48,330 nt of DNA from Streptomyces sp. Root431 (lineage in GTDB: Bacteria > Actinomycetota > Actinomycetes > Streptomycetales > Streptomycetaceae): positions 72,197-120,526 of the forward strand of contig NZ_LMEI01000011.1 of NCBI RefSeq assembly GCF_001426585.1, given 5' to 3'. Shown here piece after piece: positions 1 to 7,701 of the stretch. Below the pieces are notes generated by a model, which did not search any database, was not told where the DNA came from, and saw only the letters and a list, made by a program, of their open reading frames with translations. Each line of letters opens with the position of its first letter. The stretch's first letter is position 1. The translations under genes and the position numbers were made by a program.

Positions 1-1701
1 GACGGCATCGACTACGCCGTGTCCAAGGACCAGGGCCGGACCTGGTCCATCAAGGACCACGTCATCACCTCGCCGTACAGCACCAAGCGCGGTGACACCG
101 CCGCCTTCCCACAGCAGACGTACCACTACGGCACCGGTGACCAGCGGCTCTTCGTCGACACCGCCTCGGGCTACTTCTACGCCTTCTACGGCTCCCGCAT
201 CGTGAACAAGGGCTACGGAGGCGGCTGGGCCGCGTTCTACGGACACGTCGCCCGCGCCCCGATCTCGGGCAAGATGGCGCCCGGCACATGGCAGAAGTGG
301 TACGACGGCGCCTGGTCCCAGCCCGGCGTCGGCGGCCGCGAGAGCAACATGGTCCCGGTCGGCTCCGGCAACACGACGGGATACACGCCGACGTCCAAGG
401 AGTACAACCCCGCCAACAGCGGCTCGGTGAGCCAGCAGGTCGCCGCCGGACTCACGCCCCCGACGTCCCCGATGTTCGTCATGGACATCACCTACAACGC
501 CCACCTCGGCCTGTACATCGGCCAGCCCCAGGCGGTCGACCAGAGCGGCAACGCCTCCCAGGAGATCTACGCCACCGACAACCTGGCGACCCAGAAGTGG
601 TTCCGCCTCGGTGACACCGGCAGCTACAAGAACGCCTCCTGGTACCGCTGGTTCCTCGACAGCGCCAACAAGACCAGCTCCACCATCGTCGGCAAGGACT
701 TCCGCTCGTACTGCTCCTTCGGCTGCTCCGGCGGTACGTCGAGCGAGTACGTCAACCTGACGATCAACACGACCCAGCCGGCCGCCCCGGTCGACACCAC
801 CAAGGCCTACCGCATCTCCGCCGGCGGCCGGGTCCTGGCCCAGGTCTCCGGCAGCTCGGCCACCACCTCGCTCGCCGCCGCCACCGGCTCCGGCCTCGAG
901 TCGTGGATCTTCACCTCCAACGGTGACGGCTCCTACCGCATCGCCAACTCCGACACCGGCGGGCTCCTGGGAGTGGGCGCCACCGCGACGAGCACCCGCG
1001 CCTGGGGCACCAAGCCCACCGTCACCACGGCCGGAACCGGCGGGCCCAGCGTCGGACAGCAGTGGTTCGTCATCGGCGGCACCTCGCCCACCGGCGGCAC
1101 CCCCACCGGCACATTCAAGATCGTCAACCGGTACAGCGGACTCGTCATCGGCCTCTCCGCCGACTCCGGCCGCCTCGCGGAGACCACGCCCACCCGCAGC
1201 TGGACCAACACCACCGGCAACGCGGTCGGCGGCACCCGCACGGCCGGCGAGCAGACCCTGACGCTCACCCCGACCGGCCAGGCCCCCGCGACGCTCGACG
1301 GCGTCCACACCCTCACCGCCGGAGGCCGGGCTCTCGACAACCCCGACCACAGCAGCAGCGCCGGCACCCAGCTCATCACCTGGACGGCCACCGGCGGCGC
1401 CAACCAGAACTGGACGTTCACCCGGCAGACCGACGGCACCTACGAGATCAAGAACCTCGAGTCCGGCCTGTGCGTCGACGTCCACAGCGGCTCCACCAGC
1501 GCCGGCGCGGCGATCATCCAGTGGACCTGCAACGCCGGCACCAACCAGCGCTGGAACGTCACCCGGCTGGCCAACGGCGGCTACACCGTCGCCTCCGTGG
1601 CCAGCGGACTGCTCCTGACCACCGCCTCCTCCGCCGACGGAGCGGTCGTCACCCAGCAGCCCGACACCGGCAGCGCCCTCCAGCAGTGGACCGTCAACTG
1701 A
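1..1701 (+). CDS. Secreted Asp-box / ricin-B lectin protein, 5' truncated
   Basis: The frame is open from base 1, so the true start lies upstream of the window. The first GTG at 19 is internal. The visible N-terminus carries a sialidase-type Asp-box, SKDQGRTW (S-x-D-x-G-x-T-W), which marks one blade of a beta-propeller as in BNR-repeat glycosidases and related surface proteins. From about residue 265 onward the protein is built of ricin-type beta-trefoil repeats. Q-x-W-type motifs occur as QQWFV, NQNWTF, NQRWNV and QQWTV, and the last ~130 residues form a clear R-type lectin domain. This fits a secreted carbohydrate-binding or carbohydrate-hydrolysing protein. The substrate cannot be told because the catalytic part is missing. 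A strong hairpin follows at 1723-1759. Confidence 0.75.
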   Translation, partial: DGIDYAVSKDQGRTWSIKDHVITSPYSTKRGDTAAFPQQTYHYGTGDQRLFVDTASGYFYAFYGSRIVNKGYGGGWAAFYGHVARAPISGKMAPGTWQKWYDGAWSQPGVGGRESNMVPVGSGNTTGYTPTSKEYNPANSGSVSQQVAAGLTPPTSPMFVMDITYNAHLGLYIGQPQAVDQSGNASQEIYATDNLATQKWFRLGDTGSYKNASWYRWFLDSANKTSSTIVGKDFRSYCSFGCSGGTSSEYVNLTINTTQPAAPVDTTKAYRISAGGRVLAQVSGSSATTSLAAATGSGLESWIFTSNGDGSYRIANSDTGGLLGVGATATSTRAWGTKPTVTTAGTGGPSVGQQWFVIGGTSPTGGTPTGTFKIVNRYSGLVIGLSADSGRLAETTPTRSWTNTTGNAVGGTRTAGEQTLTLTPTGQAPATLDGVHTLTAGGRALDNPDHSSSAGTQLITWTATGGANQNWTFTRQTDGTYEIKNLESGLCVDVHSGSTSAGAAIIQWTCNAGTNQRWNVTRLANGGYTVASVASGLLLTTASSADGAVVTQQPDTGSALQQWTVN

Positions 1702-1722
1702 CGCTGCCGCGGGCGTGACGAC

Positions 1723-1759
1723 CTGCCGGAGCCTCGTGCAGCACACGGGGCTCCGGCAG
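1723..1759 (+). terminator. Hairpin terminator after lectin gene
   Basis: Perfect 11-bp arms CTGCCGGAGCC (1723-1733) and GGCTCCGGCAG (1749-1759) start 22 bases after the lectin gene stop. There is no long U-tract, as is usual in Streptomyces. Confidence 0.7.
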
Positions 1760-1831
1760 CCTTCGTACCGCTCTCCCCACGGCTCTTGTCCCCCACCCCG
1801 ACATCCGCCAACTGATTCGTGAGGTCATGCC

Positions 1832-3928
1832 ATGGTTCCCATGGACCGCCGGAAGTTCCTCGTCTCAGCGGCCGGCGCCGCAGCGGTATCGCTTCCCCAT
1901 CTGACGGCGAAGACGCCGCCACAAGAACTCCTCGGAACGGACGCCGCGCCGGTCGCCGCCACGTCGGCAAGCGACCTGACCAAGATCAAGCACGTGGTCG
2001 TCCTCATGCAGGAGAACCGCAGCTTCGATCACTACTTCGGCGCGCTGAAGGGGGTGCGCGGTTTCGGCGACAAGAGCACCATCGACCTCCCGGGCACGCT
2101 CGGCGCGCCTGCGGGAAAGTCGGTCTTCCAGCAGCCCGACGGTTCGTCCTGGCGATACCCGTGGGCCCTGAACCGAGGGGGTCCCGACGGCTGGAGGAAC
2201 GCGCAGGGGGTGGGTACGGCACACAGCTGGACCGACGGCCATCGCGCGTGGAACGGCGGGCGCCTCGACCGGTGGATCGCGGAGAAGGGGCAGCTCACCA
2301 TGGGCTACTTCACCCGCGCCGACCTGCCGTTCCACTACGACCTGGCGGACGCCTTCACGATCTGCGACGCCTACCACTGCTCGGTGCTCGGCTCGACCGG
2401 CCCCAACCGCAACTACTTCTGGAGCGGCTCCACCGGGGTCGGGCTGATATCCCCTCCGCACCTGAACGGCGGGGACTTCGAGGGTGAGAACCAACCGTGG
2501 ACGGCCTACGCGGAGGAGCTCCAGAACGCCGGTGTCACCTGGCGCACCTACAACGTCGAGACCGACAACTACGGGGACAACGCGCTGGAGTACTTCGCGG
2601 GCTTCGGCTCCGGCCCGTTGTACGACGCCGGTGTCAGGTCCGTGCCCCCGCTGCCCGGCGGAGGCAGTACGGCCGACCGGATCATCGAGGCGTTCCGCCA
2701 GGACGTCGTGGGCGGCACCCTGCGCCAGGTCTCCTGGGTGGTCACGGACGAATCCCACTCCGAGCACTCGGACGAGACGCCCAGCCGCGGGGCGGTCTTC
2801 GTGAAGCGCCTGCTCGACGCCCTGAGCGCCGACGCGGAGGTCCTCAGGTCCACGGCGCTGTTCCTCACGTACGACGAGAACGACGGGTTCTTCGACCACG
2901 TTCCGCCCCCGTTCCCGCAACAGGGCTCGACCGACGCGACGAACGAGTGGGCCACCTACGGCAACGTCTCCGGACCGGTGGGACTGGGCGCCCGCGTCCC
3001 CATGATCGTCGTGTCCCCGTGGACCACCGGCGGTCGCGTCTGCTCACAGACCTTCGACCACACCTCCATGCTCCGGTTCCTGGAGAAGTGGACCGCGGCC
3101 CTGGGCAAACCGGCGGTGTGCGGGAACATCACCGCCTGGCGGCGCAAGGTGTCCGGTGACCTGACAAGCGTCTTCGACTTCAGCAAGGACGCGTCCACTT
3201 ACACCCTGCCGGCGCTCGGCGGCGCGGCCCCGGCGGGGCAGACGCCCGGAACCATCGGCACCGCGCCCGTGCCCCCGAGCACGAACACCCCGCCGCCTCA
3301 GGAATCCGGCACCAAGACGGCGTGCGCGCTGCCGTACCAGAGCAATGCCCACCTCGACCGCGTCGAGGTCGGCGGCGGCACCACGCTGATCTGGGTCGCC
3401 CTGCAGAACCAGGGGATCCACGCCACCAGCGCCGCGCACTTCAGCGTGTACGCCAACGCCTACCGCACCGGCGGCCCCTGGCAGTACACCGTCGATCCGG
3501 ACAGCGGTACGGAGGACTTCTTCAACGTCGGCAGCGGTTACGGAAACGGCGCGTACGACTTCACGGTGACCGGTCCCAACCGGTTCTTGCGCCGCTTCAC
3601 GGGAGACGCCTCCGGAATCGCCCTCGGCCGGCACGTCACCGTCAAGTCGACCTTCGAAGTGCACCCGTCCACCGGCAAACTGGCCGTCGTCTTCTCCATG
3701 AAGAACCACGGCACCCAGGGCGTCACCTTCCGCATCAGGTCCAACCAGTACCGCACCTGGGACAGCACCTACTCCGTAGCCGCCGGAGGCACGACCACCG
3801 AGTTCTTCAACGCCGTCGCGTACCAGCAGGGCTGGTACGACTTCACCATCACGGTGGACAACGACACGGCCTGGTCGGAGAGATTCGCCGGGCACATCGA
3901 GTACGGCGCCACGAGCATCACCGGCTGA
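1832..3928 (+). CDS. Tat-exported phosphocholine-type phospholipase C
   Basis: A 698-aa member of the bacterial phospholipase C / acid phosphatase (phosphoesterase) family, which cleaves phosphatidylcholine and related lipids outside the membrane. The N-terminus has a twin-arginine signal (MDRRKFLVSAAGAAAV), so export through Tat is expected. The family metal-site motif ENRSFDHYFG is at residues 61-70, and further conserved stretches (TDGH, TYDENDGFFDHV, PMIVVSPWT) follow in order. Residues from about 490 to the end hold two copies of the beta-rich C-terminal domain typical of these enzymes (DUF756). The length matches the family. The start at 1832 has GAGG about 8 bases upstream; a second in-frame ATG at 1841 sits directly before the twin arginines and is also possible. 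No PHO-box-like repeat was recognised upstream. Confidence 0.9.
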   Translation: MVPMDRRKFLVSAAGAAAVSLPHLTAKTPPQELLGTDAAPVAATSASDLTKIKHVVVLMQENRSFDHYFGALKGVRGFGDKSTIDLPGTLGAPAGKSVFQQPDGSSWRYPWALNRGGPDGWRNAQGVGTAHSWTDGHRAWNGGRLDRWIAEKGQLTMGYFTRADLPFHYDLADAFTICDAYHCSVLGSTGPNRNYFWSGSTGVGLISPPHLNGGDFEGENQPWTAYAEELQNAGVTWRTYNVETDNYGDNALEYFAGFGSGPLYDAGVRSVPPLPGGGSTADRIIEAFRQDVVGGTLRQVSWVVTDESHSEHSDETPSRGAVFVKRLLDALSADAEVLRSTALFLTYDENDGFFDHVPPPFPQQGSTDATNEWATYGNVSGPVGLGARVPMIVVSPWTTGGRVCSQTFDHTSMLRFLEKWTAALGKPAVCGNITAWRRKVSGDLTSVFDFSKDASTYTLPALGGAAPAGQTPGTIGTAPVPPSTNTPPPQESGTKTACALPYQSNAHLDRVEVGGGTTLIWVALQNQGIHATSAAHFSVYANAYRTGGPWQYTVDPDSGTEDFFNVGSGYGNGAYDFTVTGPNRFLRRFTGDASGIALGRHVTVKSTFEVHPSTGKLAVVFSMKNHGTQGVTFRIRSNQYRTWDSTYSVAAGGTTTEFFNAVAYQQGWYDFTITVDNDTAWSERFAGHIEYGATSITG

Positions 3929-3935
3929 CCCGGCG

Positions 3936-4367
3936 TCACGGAGAGGTGGCGGGTGGCTCCGGCGCGGGGAGCGTGAGGATGAACCAGACGGCGTTGCCCG
4001 ACGGAGTCTGCCGGTAACCCCAGCAGGTCGCCAGTGCGTCGACCAGGAGCATTCCCCGCCCGTGCTCCTGATCGGCGTCGGGCCGTTCGACGACGGGCAC
4101 GCCCCCCGTACCCCCGTCCATCACCTCGAAGTACAGGTGGCGGCCGTGAGCGACCAGGGTCAGGGTCAGCACGCACGCCGGGGTGTGCCGGACCCCGTTG
4201 GTGACCAGTTCGGAGATCAGCAGCCGGAGATCGTCCGCGGACTCTCCGGTCGGGCACGAGCCCCACTGACGAGCCGTGTCGAGGACCTGCCGGCGGGTCT
4301 TGGCGACCAGGTCCGGCTCCGCGGCGATCATCCAGCTGTCCATGCGATACGTCGGCCGATCGGTCAT
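3936..4367 (-). CDS. Anti-sigma-factor-like ATP-binding protein (RsbW/HATPase_c_2 type)
   Basis: A 143-aa stand-alone GHKL ATPase of the kind very abundant in Streptomyces, related to the anti-sigma kinase RsbW/SpoIIAB. The N-box is seen as LLISELVTNGVRH, and the ATP-lid region as MDGGTGG followed by GRGMLLVDALA. It probably binds and may phosphorylate an anti-sigma-factor antagonist, but no partner gene is adjacent. The start is well supported by GGAGGAGAA just upstream. The gene lies downstream of the nitrilase gene on the same strand, with a hairpin between them, and converges with the phospholipase gene with only 7 bases between the stops. Confidence 0.85.
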   Translation of the reverse strand: MTDRPTYRMDSWMIAAEPDLVAKTRRQVLDTARQWGSCPTGESADDLRLLISELVTNGVRHTPACVLTLTLVAHGRHLYFEVMDGGTGGVPVVERPDADQEHGRGMLLVDALATCWGYRQTPSGNAVWFILTLPAPEPPATSP

Positions 4368-4389
4368 GGCGTTCTCCTCCGGAGGTGAA

Positions 4390-4419
4390 CCCGCCCCGGA
4401 GGAGTGCCCCCGGGGCGGG
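4390..4419 (-). terminator. Hairpin terminator after nitrilase
   Basis: Perfect 10-bp arms CCCGCCCCGG and CCGGGGCGGG enclose a 10-base loop, 8 bases beyond the nitrilase stop on the minus strand. It separates the permease-nitrilase operon from the ATP-binding protein gene. Confidence 0.65.
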
Positions 4420-4427
4420 CCCCGGGC

Positions 4428-5309
4428 TCATTGCCCGTCTGTGTCCTTGGCCCAGTCGGGCGTGCGGAACGCGCCGCCGTACATCGGCAGTTCGATGGTC
4501 GACCCGTAACGGGCGAGCTGGCTCCAGGGGCGGTTGACGCCCGCCGAGCCGTAACGGCGGGTCCGGGTGACGGCGTCCAGGTCCAGGACGTCGACCAGGA
4601 CCTCCTCGCCGGTACCGGCCTGCTGGCGGACGATGCCCTCGGGGTCGACGATGGTGCTCTCACCGACGCCCGCCGGATCGGAGGCGTTGACGTTGACCAC
4701 GTAGATCTGGTTGGTCCAGGCGTTGGCCCGGGCGCAGACCAGTTCCATCTCCCGGTCGCGGGTGGTGGTCAGGGTCGGCTGGATGACGACCTCGGCGCCG
4801 AGCCAGGCGAGCTGGCGCATCGTCTCGGGGAAGGAGCCGTCGTAACAGATGGCCAGGCCGACGCGGCCCACCCCGGGGACCTCGAAGACGGTGAACGAGG
4901 TGCCGGGTACGGCCTGCTCGTACGGCTGCCAGGGGAAGACCTTGCGGTAGCGGGCGGCGATCTCGCCCTCGGGCGAGATCGCGAGTGCGGTGTTGTGGAT
5001 CGTGCCGTCGGCCGCGCGCTCGAAGACGGTGCCGGGCACGAGCCACAGCCCGGTCTCCCTCGCGAGTCCGGCAAGGCGGTCGGTGAGCGGTCCGGGAATG
5101 GTGACCGCGGCCTGCTCCATCCAGTCCTCCGGGTGCTCGCCGAGCAGCGGCCCCTCCGCGGCGAGGAGCAGTTCCGGCACGACGACCATCTGCACATGCG
5201 GGAAGAGCTCGCGGACGGTCCGGACCTGATGGGCGAAGCGGGACCAGGTGGCGTCGAGGTCGTACGGCACGGGTGCGGTCTGAACGGCGGCAATGGCGAG
5301 GGTACGCAT
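4428..5309 (-). CDS. Nitrilase-superfamily carbon-nitrogen hydrolase
   Basis: A 293-aa amidase/nitrilase-fold enzyme with the catalytic triad visible as Glu46 (VVVPELLL), Lys123 (YRKVFPW) and Cys155 (LAICYDGSFPE). It should hydrolyse an amide or nitrile C-N bond in the cytoplasm. The start used here (MRTLAIAAVQTAP) is where family similarity begins; the open frame runs further upstream but only through the permease gene. It begins 5 bases after the permease stop, so the two are surely one operon and the substrate is probably what the permease imports or a product of it. It differs clearly from the DavA-like nitrilase at 32795-33601. The exact substrate is unknown. Confidence 0.85.
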   Translation of the reverse strand: MRTLAIAAVQTAPVPYDLDATWSRFAHQVRTVRELFPHVQMVVVPELLLAAEGPLLGEHPEDWMEQAAVTIPGPLTDRLAGLARETGLWLVPGTVFERAADGTIHNTALAISPEGEIAARYRKVFPWQPYEQAVPGTSFTVFEVPGVGRVGLAICYDGSFPETMRQLAWLGAEVVIQPTLTTTRDREMELVCARANAWTNQIYVVNVNASDPAGVGESTIVDPEGIVRQQAGTGEEVLVDVLDLDAVTRTRRYGSAGVNRPWSQLARYGSTIELPMYGGAFRTPDWAKDTDGQ

Positions 5310-5314
5310 CGGTG

Positions 5315-6841
5315 TCAGCTCTCGTTCGGGATGGATTCGGTGGCCGTCGGTGCGACGACGGAGGTCTTGCCCTCGCGGAAGAAGCGGGGGAACTTGGCGC
5401 GGATCAGCAGGACGACCGGGAGGCCGAGGGCGACGGCGCCGACGCCGAGGAGGAAGACTCCGCCGATGCCGAGGAAGGAGGTGCTGCCGTAGTCGGGGGC
5501 GACCATGTCGTAGGCGCTGCGGGCGAGGGCGGCGACCATCATCAGGCCGCCGAGCAGCGGCAGCACGCCCTTGAACAGCAGGTCGCGCTTCGAGTCGAGC
5601 AGTCGGTGGCGGAAGCGCCAGACGCAGGCGAACGCGGTGGCGCCGTAGTAGCAGGCGATCAGCAGGCCGATGGAGAGGATCGCGTCGCCCAGGAAGCGGG
5701 GCGAGGCCAGCTTCAGGACCACCAGCGTCACGGCGGTGGCGGCGCCGAAGAAGACCGTGCCGACGGTGGGCGTCCGGTAGCGCGGGTGGATGCGCCCGAA
5801 CGCCTTCGGCAGTGCGCCGTGGCTGCTCAGGGACAGGAAGCCGCGACCGCTGCCGACCAGGCAGGTCAGCATCGCGGACAGGGCGCTGACGCAGACGGCG
5901 AGCTGGACGACGGTGGCCAGGGAGCCGCCGAGGAGCGGCGGTGCGAGGGCCGCCAGGAAGTCCGTGGCGTTGTCGGGGTTGCCGAGGCCGATGCCGGTGG
6001 TGCCGGTACCGGCGTAGCCGACCGCGGCCACCGCCGTGAACAGGTAGGTGCCGAGCAGGACGAACGTGGAGATCAGCACGGCCCGGCCCGGAACACGGTC
6101 GGCGTCGCTGGTCTCCTCGTTCACCGTGACCAGGGCGTCCCAGCCCCAGTAGATGAAGAGACACAGCAGCACCGCCTCGGCGAACGGGCCGACACCGTCG
6201 AAGGCGAAGGGGTTGAACCAGGACAGCGACGGTGTGGCGGCGCCGGGCCGGGTGAAGGCCGCGTATCCGAGCCCGAAAAGGGCCACCAGTTGCAGTCCGA
6301 GCAGCGCGTACTGGACACCGGTGGCGATCCGCAGGCCTCGGCGGGCCAGTACGGTCGCGCCGGCGAGCAGGACGAGACCGGTGACGGTCACGGCCGCGCC
6401 GTCGCCCGCGAGCTCGTCCAGGCCGAGGACCGTCAGCAGGTATGTGGCGCTGACCTGGGCGAGCGCGGTCATCGCGAAGAGCGTGGCCATGGTCGGCACC
6501 CAGCTCCCGACGAGCCAGCCCGCCCAGGGACCGAAGGCGCGGGTGGTCCAGACGAAGGTGGTGCCGCAGTCCGGCATGTCCCGGTTGAGCTCACGGAAGG
6601 CGAAGGCGGTGAGAAGGATGGGCACGAAGCCGATCAGCAGGGCCGCAGGCGCCAGCTGCCCCACGGTCATGGTCACCAGACCGAGGGTGACGGCGATGGA
6701 GTAGGCGGGGGCGGTGGAGGACAGCCCCAGCGCGACGGCGCCGAGCAGTCCCACGCTGCCACTGCGTAGGCCCTTTCCGGCCGGGACGGGGGAAGCGGCG
6801 GCTCTGGGGCCGGGAGAGATGTCTTGCGAATCGAGCGTCAC
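5315..6841 (-). CDS. APC-superfamily amino acid / amine permease
   Basis: A 508-aa integral membrane transporter with about 12-14 hydrophobic segments. It opens with the APC-type first helix (GSVGLLGAVALGLSSTAPAYS). Conserved APC features include the FREL segment between helices 2 and 3 and a GWDALVTVNEET motif in mid-protein. The start is a GTG with GAGGAG 8 bases upstream. It is the first gene of an operon with the nitrilase and diverges from a TetR regulator, which is the usual arrangement for a repressor controlling a catabolic or uptake operon. The substrate is not readable from sequence; amines or amino acids are likely given the C-N hydrolase partner. Confidence 0.85.
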   Translation of the reverse strand: MTLDSQDISPGPRAAASPVPAGKGLRSGSVGLLGAVALGLSSTAPAYSIAVTLGLVTMTVGQLAPAALLIGFVPILLTAFAFRELNRDMPDCGTTFVWTTRAFGPWAGWLVGSWVPTMATLFAMTALAQVSATYLLTVLGLDELAGDGAAVTVTGLVLLAGATVLARRGLRIATGVQYALLGLQLVALFGLGYAAFTRPGAATPSLSWFNPFAFDGVGPFAEAVLLCLFIYWGWDALVTVNEETSDADRVPGRAVLISTFVLLGTYLFTAVAAVGYAGTGTTGIGLGNPDNATDFLAALAPPLLGGSLATVVQLAVCVSALSAMLTCLVGSGRGFLSLSSHGALPKAFGRIHPRYRTPTVGTVFFGAATAVTLVVLKLASPRFLGDAILSIGLLIACYYGATAFACVWRFRHRLLDSKRDLLFKGVLPLLGGLMMVAALARSAYDMVAPDYGSTSFLGIGGVFLLGVGAVALGLPVVLLIRAKFPRFFREGKTSVVAPTATESIPNES

Positions 6842-6866
6842 GGCGGAGACTCCTCACGGGAGACGC

Positions 6867-6883
6867 ATCTGTTAAACACAGAT
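6867..6883. promoter_or_regulatory. Perfect palindrome, probable TetR operator
   Basis: The inverted repeat ATCTGT-TAAAC-ACAGAT has 6-bp perfect arms and a 5-base spacer. It overlaps the predicted -10 of the permease promoter (6881-6886) and lies 26 bases before the permease start, a position suited to repression by the divergent TetR protein. Confidence 0.6.
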
Positions 6884-6945
6884 TTAAGAACTGCGCTTCA
6901 CACACGTCAAGAGCTGCAGTCTTGTGACTAAACACGAATTGAAGA
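6873..6945. repeat. Pair of 17-bp direct repeats in the divergent promoter region
   Basis: TAAACACAGATTTAAGA (6873-6889) recurs as TAAACACGAATTGAAGA (6929-6945), 14 of 17 bases identical, 56 bp apart. Both are AT-rich islands in a GC-rich chromosome and probably mark regulator sites or the two divergent promoters. Confidence 0.5.
6881..6910 (-). promoter_or_regulatory. Permease operon promoter (predicted)
   Basis: On the minus strand, TTGACG (6905-6910) is followed after 18 bases by TAAATC (6881-6886), a good HrdB-type match. The -35 is overlapped by a second inverted repeat, CAAGA-7-TCTTG (6908-6924), and the -10 by the palindrome at 6867-6883. Confidence 0.55.
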
Positions 6946-7055
6946 TCGCGTAACGATCGGCCCACTCCCCCCTCAGGAAGGCACAGGAGCCCCGCCGCCC
7001 GGCCTCTGGCCGGGGCGTGGATACGATTGACCGCACCACGAGAGATGGGCGGGGC

Positions 7056-7652
7056 ATGGCGCGAGGGAAGCAGGGCAAGGAGGCCCGCCGGGCGGAGCTG
7101 AACGCCGCCGTGCAGCGAGCACTGCTCACACGCGGCCTGGACGGACTGCGCCTACGCGACGTCGCCGAGGAGGCCGGCGTGACACCGGCGGCCGTGCTCT
7201 ACTACGGCGACCTCGACACCCTCGTCCACGAGACCTACCAGCAGGCCATCGAGCGCTACAGCCAGGACCGGGAACAGGCCGCGGAGCTGCACACCGACGC
7301 CCGGGAACAGCTGCGCGCCTGCATCGACCTCGGCCCGGCCACCGGCCCGGACGACACCCTCACCCGCCTGCTCTACGAATACTGGCCGCGCTGCCTGCGC
7401 GACGCCAGGGCGGCCTCTCTCGACAGCGCACTGACCGAACGTCAGATCGCCGTGTACCACGGCATCCTGGTGCTGGGTCAGGCCCAGGGCCACTTCACCC
7501 TCACCGACCCCGCCCGGCTGCTCGCGGCGAACTTCATCGCCATGGAGGACGGCTACCAGATGGAGATCCTCGCGGGCCGCCGCACCCGCGCGGAAGTCGT
7601 CACCGCCCTGCGGTCCTACGCCCGCGCGGTGACCGGATTCGACCTGGGCTGA
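7056..7652 (+). CDS. TetR-family transcriptional regulator
   Basis: A 198-aa regulator with an N-terminal TetR helix-turn-helix (LRLRDVAEEAGVTPAAVLYYG, about residues 31-51) and an all-helical ligand-binding C-terminus. An upstream in-frame ATG at 7017 would add 13 residues, but family similarity begins at MARGKQGKEARR, so 7056 is preferred. It is divergent from the permease-nitrilase operon and is the likely repressor of that operon and of itself, acting through the palindromes in 6867-6945. The 3' end is odd: the last 34 bases before the stop are duplicated in tandem (7618-7685), with the stop codon formed at the copy junction. Confidence 0.85.
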   Translation: MARGKQGKEARRAELNAAVQRALLTRGLDGLRLRDVAEEAGVTPAAVLYYGDLDTLVHETYQQAIERYSQDREQAAELHTDAREQLRACIDLGPATGPDDTLTRLLYEYWPRCLRDARAASLDSALTERQIAVYHGILVLGQAQGHFTLTDPARLLAANFIAMEDGYQMEILAGRRTRAEVVTALRSYARAVTGFDLG

Positions 7653-7697
7653 CGCCCGCGCGGTGACCGGATTCGACCTGGGCCGACGCCCGCGCCG
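7618..7697. repeat. 34-bp tandem duplication across the tetR stop codon
   Basis: Bases 7618-7651 are repeated at 7652-7685 with one change (CTG to CCG at the unit end), followed by a 12-base third start. The first copy encodes the TetR C-terminus; the second is non-coding. The unit length is not a multiple of 3, so it cannot be an in-frame protein repeat. Confidence 0.9.
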
Positions 7698-7701
7698 ACG
7701 C

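Noticed and set aside
5273..6769. A 498-codon open frame opposite to the permease
   Set aside because: It is Glu/Gly/Ala-rich, a mirror of a hydrophobic membrane protein, and has no recognisable domain.
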